A DNA stretch of 8,477 nt from Nitrososphaerales archaeon TH526 (GTDB lineage: Archaea > Thermoproteota > Nitrososphaeria > Nitrososphaerales > Nitrososphaeraceae), in NCBI GenBank assembly GCA_014523665.1, contig JAATVR010000530.1:1-8477 (forward strand), written 5' to 3'. The translations under genes were made by a program, and so were the position numbers. A model generated the notes under the pieces. The model ran no database searches, had not been told where the DNA came from, and saw only the letters and a list, made by a program, of their open reading frames with translations. Numbering within the stretch: the stretch's first letter is position 1; each line of letters begins with the position of its first letter. Positions 5,038 through 8,477 of this stretch are shown one piece after another.

Positions 5038-6735
5038 CTATAAGGATTTCCTTTTAGCAACAACATTTTGTTCGAGTGTTGGCAGTACCTTAGAAATGCT
5101 GTCAAGATACATCTGAACATGTGGTTCCGCAATCCACATTTTTTTCGTCTCGTCCTCAAAAAGGTAACCATATCTCTGAGAACTTCCTACCCTCTCGCGA
5201 GATTTGAGTATGTCAAGGTACTTCGCAGAGATGGTTGATTCATCAAAACCGTGCTTTCGAGCTATCAAGTCAATTACTTGATGGATTCCTGAGCCATGTT
5301 GGGCTGCTTCCTTGGAACGATAAGCGATATCTCTGGGAATCCCCAATTCTTGTGCAAGCTTTCTGTGCACGTGCTTGCCAAATGCATCTGACACACCTTT
5401 GACATTCAAACGTAGATCTATCTTCATGCTTAATCTGATTAATTTTAAGTCAAGAAAAGGCTCTCGCATTTCAATACTGTGAGCCATGGTAATCTTATCC
5501 TCCCTCTCTAGTGTCTCCTTATACAAGAGTTGGATGTCCTCATTCATGTAATGACGCAAACCAGCATACCCTCCACCATCTTTTACTATTTTACCGTACC
5601 ATGAATAACCTCCAAATAGCTCATCTGCGGCTTGCCCAGAAAACATCACTTTGATGCCGTCCTCATGAGCCAGTTTCACAGCCGCATATACAGGGATAGC
5701 GACCTCTACTTGACCTGCATTTGTATGTTCAATGGTATTGATCACCTCTGGAATCATTTCTTCTACTTCATTGGAGGTCAATTCATTGACTCTTAATTTC
5801 AAATTCAGTCTCTTTGCAATCTTTCTGGCAAAGGCTATATCACTTGAGCCTTCCACTCCCCCGGTATAACATATGACTTCTCGAACCATCTTCTTGGCAA
5901 GCCAGGCAATGATTACACTATCAATTCCTCCTGAGAATATGATGCCTATTCGATCAAAATCTTGAGTACGCTTTCTCATAGACGAAACTAAGGCCTTTTT
6001 ATATGCTTCAATTGCAGAACTCAGCGTCTTGTACCGAATCTTTTGATTGCTTACAGGGTTCTTTGTAATCTTCTGCTGCTCGCCAAAGGAACCGTCGGGC
6101 ATAATAATTAAAGCAGACCCTGGATGAATTCTGAGTGTTGGCTCCTTTAGGCCAATCTTCCAAAGTGCTTTTCTTTCAGATGCAAATGCCACTAATTGTG
6201 AGTTCTGACCATAGTATAGTTGGCGAACACCCATAACATCTCTTACCAAAACAATCTCTCCTGTTTCTTCATCTCTTATCACTATAGCGTAGACGCCATC
6301 CAGTTCAGAGACTGTCATTTTTATGGCATCTTGAAGGTCTCTAGTCTTGGCATAATTGTCTTCGAAAATGTGGGCAATTACTTCACTGTCAGTTTGAGAA
6401 ACAAATCTGTGTGAGTTTTCAAGTTTGTTCCTTAATTTCTTGTAATTGTAGATTTCACCATTATGTTCTACAATAAACCTACCGTCACAGCTTCTAAATG
6501 GCTGTTGTCCACACGTTCCTCCCACAATTGCGAGTCTTACATGTCCCAATGCAGTGCAGCTGTCCGACATCGGATGCTTTCTAAGATCACTTACAGAATC
6601 TGTTTGGACTGTCTGCTCCGCTGCTGCGATTGTTGCCCCATCTGGGCCTCTACATGCTATGCATGAAAGCATAGATTCCACTAGAGGCACTACATTTTCT
6701 CCGGTTTTACTTAAAATACCAACTATTCCACACAT
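5038..6735 (-). CDS. asnB: Asparagine synthase (glutamine-hydrolysing)
   Basis: Converts aspartate, glutamine and ATP to asparagine, glutamate, AMP and pyrophosphate in the cytoplasm. The 565-residue protein matches the usual 550-600 of class B enzymes. The N-terminal glutaminase domain (1 to about 190) has nucleophile Cys2 in MCGIVGI, CRGPDG (28-33), the Arg67 region (GHVRLAI), EHNGEIYNY (90-98) and QTDSEV (114-119, Asp116). The C-terminal synthetase domain has the PP-loop SGGIDS (268-273), which binds ATP, SGQAADELFGGY (366-377) and EMREPFLD (422-429). All key residues are present, so it should be active. The start at 6735 is fixed because Cys2 must be N-terminal after Met removal. Related family members make other amides, but no pathway genes adjoin it. 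It lies 174 bases downstream of tatA with its own probable promoter, so it is not clearly part of the tat unit. Confidence 0.95.
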   Translation of the reverse strand: MCGIVGILSKTGENVVPLVESMLSCIACRGPDGATIAAAEQTVQTDSVSDLRKHPMSDSCTALGHVRLAIVGGTCGQQPFRSCDGRFIVEHNGEIYNYKKLRNKLENSHRFVSQTDSEVIAHIFEDNYAKTRDLQDAIKMTVSELDGVYAIVIRDEETGEIVLVRDVMGVRQLYYGQNSQLVAFASERKALWKIGLKEPTLRIHPGSALIIMPDGSFGEQQKITKNPVSNQKIRYKTLSSAIEAYKKALVSSMRKRTQDFDRIGIIFSGGIDSVIIAWLAKKMVREVICYTGGVEGSSDIAFARKIAKRLNLKLRVNELTSNEVEEMIPEVINTIEHTNAGQVEVAIPVYAAVKLAHEDGIKVMFSGQAADELFGGYSWYGKIVKDGGGYAGLRHYMNEDIQLLYKETLEREDKITMAHSIEMREPFLDLKLIRLSMKIDLRLNVKGVSDAFGKHVHRKLAQELGIPRDIAYRSKEAAQHGSGIHQVIDLIARKHGFDESTISAKYLDILKSRERVGSSQRYGYLFEDETKKMWIAEPHVQMYLDSISKVLPTLEQNVVAKRKSL

Positions 6736-6761
6736 ACTATTATCACTAAATCGACAAGAAC

Positions 6762-6773
6762 CGACTTAATTCC
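6762..6773 (-). promoter_or_regulatory. TATA-like box of asnB
   Basis: On the minus strand TTGGAATTAAGT is centred about 33 bases ahead of the asnB ATG, predicting a leader of only a few bases. A moderate match supported by position. Confidence 0.4.
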
Positions 6774-6845
6774 AAAACACAACGTTAGGAGCTAATTCAG
6801 TTCAGGTCATAATAGATTACTCTCAATCCCTTAAAAGCGTTATTG

Positions 6846-6862
6846 TTGGTTTTAAAAACCAA
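6846..6862. repeat. Perfect 17-base inverted repeat between tatA and asnB
   Basis: TTGGTTTT (6846-6853) and AAAACCAA (6855-6862) are exact inverted arms around one A, 48-64 bases past the tatA stop. On the minus strand it includes a run of five T, so it may contribute to ending the tatA transcript. It may instead be a binding site. The core is also TATA-like on the plus strand, 31 bases ahead of an ATG opening a 16-codon hydrophobic frame (6885-6935). Confidence 0.45.
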
Positions 6863-6909
6863 AGCCGATCTTGTTAGTGTCAGAATGGCAAATGTCTTAC
6901 TATCTGCGG

Positions 6910-7251
6910 TTAGCCTTTGTATTTTCCTTTACTGATTTCTAGGTCAATAGCCTTGCGGAGCTCCACATCATTCTTGTTTGTAGAATCAATTCCCAACGTG
7001 TCTGCAATTGACTCGAGCTTCTCTCTATCAATAGATGGTTCATTAACACCACCCTTCGAGTTCATCTGATTTAACTCCTGCTTTGCCTGAATTTTGGCCT
7101 TCTCATACTCGGAAGAAGCCCTTCCAACAGATCGTGCAATTTCCGGGATCTTCTTTACTCCGAAGAATAGAACAACCACAATGACTATAATAAAGACCCA
7201 CTCCAATCCGCCAATTCCAAATGCTTGCATCAAATGGCTTGAAGCGATCAT
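6910..7251 (-). CDS. tatA: Twin-arginine translocase subunit TatA
   Basis: Pore-forming or membrane-thinning subunit of the Tat system, which exports folded proteins through the cell membrane. Seen in the 113-residue protein: a short N-terminus, a single membrane helix (about 15-30, GLEWVFIIVIVVVLFF), the hinge FFG (29-31), and the amphipathic helix KKIPEIARSVGRASSEYEKA (33-52), all typical of TatA/TatE. After a polar linker, residues 75-113 form a second folded-looking segment with two predicted helices around LGIDSTNKND, like a small SAP or helix-loop-helix element. This is longer than the disordered tail of many TatA. The ATG at 7251 is used; ATG at 7230 (M8) would still give a normal protein. 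It follows tatC by 66 bases in the same direction. Confidence 0.93.
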   Translation of the reverse strand: MIASSHLMQAFGIGGLEWVFIIVIVVVLFFGVKKIPEIARSVGRASSEYEKAKIQAKQELNQMNSKGGVNEPSIDREKLESIADTLGIDSTNKNDVELRKAIDLEISKGKYKG

Positions 7252-7280
7252 CGATCTATGTAGTATTCCTACTTTTCTGC

Positions 7281-7290
7281 ATTTAAGTGT
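7281..7290 (-). promoter_or_regulatory. TATA-like box for tatA inside the tatC-tatA gap
   Basis: On the minus strand ACACTTAAAT is centred about 33 bases ahead of the tatA ATG, suggesting tatA can be transcribed independently of tatC. Confidence 0.4.
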
Positions 7291-7317
7291 TAATTCTGAT
7301 GAAAGTAAGTGGCTCCA

Positions 7318-8214
7318 CTAGTATTTTGCGCTTTGAGCTTCAGCTCCAGAATTGGTAAGTCGATTGTTTTTATTTCTAGATTTCTTGACCACCACTAAGC
7401 CAGCCAAGTAAAGAACAATCATAGGTGCCACTACAAGCCACATACTAACGCCACCCCCGTCCGGGGTAATAATGGCACCAAATATCACGAAGATTATTAC
7501 TGCATACCTAAAATTCTTCCTCCAAAATGCAACATCGACAACTCCAGTCAAGGAGAGGGCATACATTATAGCTGGGAGCTCAAAAGCAAGTCCCAACGCC
7601 ACCAGAAGCTGAAGCACAAAGGGGAAAAACTCGGTAATACTAAAGAAGGTGGCAACACCGATAGATTCGCCATAGGCATAAAGAAAATTTAGGATTAACG
7701 GGATGACAAGGAGATAGGAGAATATTACCCCAAGAATAAAGAGAAGAATTGTTGGAACAAAAGTCTTGACCGCTAGGACGCTCTTGGTAGACTTGCCAAA
7801 AGCAGGCGAGATGAATGCATACAATTCTCTTATTATCAATGGCATTGAAATCAGTATACTCAGCAAGATGGCAATATACACTTGAGAGAAAAATGCTTGT
7901 CCAGGGGCAGTTTGAATCAATGAAACCTCAGGAGGAAGAAGTGTATTCTTCATGAATGTCGTGAGCTGTATGGCAACATTATCAAACGGATTATAGTAGG
8001 GATAGTAGATGGTGAAGTGAATTGCATCTGTTGCGACTTGATCGCCGCCGTCGTTAGGCGATTCATTTAAAGTAATCATTCCAGAGCTTGGGTCAAATGA
8101 CAGGTGAATGGTGGTCAGTCCGAAACTGAGGCAGAACGCTGTCAAGACAAGCATGGCCACTGCTACACGTATTAATCTGAAACGTAATTCGTCAAGGTGC
8201 TCGCCAATAGTCAT
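7318..8214 (-). CDS. tatC: Twin-arginine translocase subunit TatC
   Basis: Receptor subunit of the Tat export machinery; it binds the twin-arginine signal peptide at the cytoplasmic face and recruits TatA. With the ATG at 8214 the protein has 298 residues. It begins with the conserved MTIGEHLDELRFRL (1-14). Six membrane segments follow, at about 14-36, 108-130, 150-176, 198-219, 236-250 and 258-276. FELP (211-214) in segment four and ITPDGGG (249-255) before segment six are family landmarks. The first outside loop (about 37-105) is enlarged relative to bacterial TatC and holds YYPYYNPFDN, as seen in archaeal TatC. The frame extends four codons to a TTG at 8226; the ATG gives the standard N-terminus, with GGTGG just two bases ahead of it. 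The C-terminus is a basic, polar cytoplasmic tail. It is probably co-expressed with tatA. Confidence 0.95.
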   Translation of the reverse strand: MTIGEHLDELRFRLIRVAVAMLVLTAFCLSFGLTTIHLSFDPSSGMITLNESPNDGGDQVATDAIHFTIYYPYYNPFDNVAIQLTTFMKNTLLPPEVSLIQTAPGQAFFSQVYIAILLSILISMPLIIRELYAFISPAFGKSTKSVLAVKTFVPTILLFILGVIFSYLLVIPLILNFLYAYGESIGVATFFSITEFFPFVLQLLVALGLAFELPAIMYALSLTGVVDVAFWRKNFRYAVIIFVIFGAIITPDGGGVSMWLVVAPMIVLYLAGLVVVKKSRNKNNRLTNSGAEAQSAKY

Positions 8215-8227
8215 TTCCACCGGCAAT

Positions 8228-8242
8228 TCTATCGCAGATAGA
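8228..8242. repeat. Inverted repeat at the predicted tatC transcription start
   Basis: TCTATC (8228-8233) and GATAGA (8237-8242) are perfect arms around GCA. It lies between the tatC TATA box and start codon, where a repressor would block transcription, or it may be a leader hairpin. Confidence 0.35.
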
Positions 8243-8259
8243 TTACTTCAACGACTTAC

Positions 8260-8271
8260 TAATATAATTGT
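8260..8271 (-). promoter_or_regulatory. TATA box of tatC
   Basis: On the minus strand the sequence reads ACAATTATATTA, a good archaeal TATA match. Its centre near 8265 predicts transcription start near 8240, giving a leader of about 25 bases to the ATG at 8214. Confidence 0.5.
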
Positions 8272-8369
8272 GCCAAATCAAATACCAGCGTTGAAACATT
8301 TCCCTCCTACTACGAAAAAAGCGGTTGGCAAATTCGTTTTTATATCGCTGTTATAGATTTGGCATAGTG

Positions 8370-8377
8370 TTTAAATA
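8370..8377 (+). promoter_or_regulatory. TATA box of the ferredoxin gene
   Basis: TTTAAATA is centred about 36 bases ahead of the ATG at 8410, placing transcription start near 8399 and giving a leader of about ten bases. Confidence 0.55.
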
Positions 8378-8409
8378 GTTTCAGCATGAAACGACATTTA
8401 GTGATATAG

Positions 8410-8477
8410 ATGCCAGTCGCAATAATTCCAGATGTTAGCGAACAACACTGTATAGGATGTGCTCTTTGCGTAGAAAT
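8410..8477 (+). CDS. Ferredoxin, 4Fe-4S type (5' end only)
   Basis: Only the first 22 codons are inside the window. They read MPVAIIPDV followed by HCIGCALCVE, in which C14, C17 and C20 form the C-x2-C-x2-C core of a [4Fe-4S] ferredoxin cluster motif; the fourth cysteine would lie just beyond the edge. The role would be electron transfer in the cytoplasm, with the partner unknown. An in-frame TAG directly before the ATG fixes the start, and the TATA box agrees. It is divergent from tatC with about 195 bases between starts. Whether it is a small free ferredoxin or the N-terminus of a larger iron-sulfur protein cannot be decided from this fragment. Confidence 0.8.
   Translation, partial: MPVAIIPDVSEQHCIGCALCVE

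Noticed and set aside
6463..6769. Overlapping plus-strand frames opposite the asnB N-terminus
   Set aside because: Opposite a clear, fully conserved glutaminase domain; shadows of it.
8108..8356. 82-codon plus-strand frame across the tatC start
   Set aside because: Overlaps the conserved N-terminus of TatC and the tatC promoter; no features of its own.
1..8477. Mobile element, CRISPR array or defence island
   Set aside because: No transposase, integrase, repeat-spacer pattern, long terminal inverted repeats or toxin-antitoxin pair was seen; most genes are ordinary archaeal chromosome genes.

Overview
The window reads as archaeal chromosome, most likely Nitrososphaerota (Thaumarchaeota), probably a soil-type Nitrososphaera/Nitrosocosmicus relative. 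The reasons are an AT-rich base composition, an archaeal PurP-family ligase, a small C2H2 zinc-finger protein, TatA/TatC of archaeal type, a ferredoxin start of the kind common in this phylum, and TATA-like boxes about 30-35 bases ahead of most start codons, which implies short or absent 5' leaders. The lineage is an inference from protein character; no search was run.

Layout: (1) 1-174 is the 3' end of a gene on the + strand with a zinc-ribbon-like tail. (2) 175-588 is a long non-coding stretch ending in a strong TATA box, followed by a PurP-family ATP-grasp ligase (+) that converges with a bifunctional-nuclease (DUF151) gene (-). (3) 2154-2569 has no convincing gene, only a start-less reading frame. 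A cupin gene (+) with an ambiguous start follows. (4) 3170-3925 carries a two-finger C2H2 protein (+) and two candidate minus-strand small ORFs, one of them cysteine-rich. (5) 3926-4798 is an unrecognised multi-pass membrane protein with paired cysteines (+). (6) 5038-8226 is a minus-strand block of asparagine synthetase asnB, tatA and tatC. (7) At 8410 a ferredoxin gene starts, divergent from tatC and cut by the window end.

The genes are mostly single transcription units, not one operon. The clear functional pair is tatC-tatA, encoding the twin-arginine protein export machinery of the cell membrane; tatA appears to have its own promoter as well. The PurP-family protein and AsnB are amide/nucleotide metabolism genes without linkage to each other. 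I see no mobile element, CRISPR array, tRNA or rRNA. The least explained part is 3170-4798: small Cys/His-rich proteins beside a membrane protein with CC and CPTC motifs, which hints at metal or thiol biology but does not prove it.
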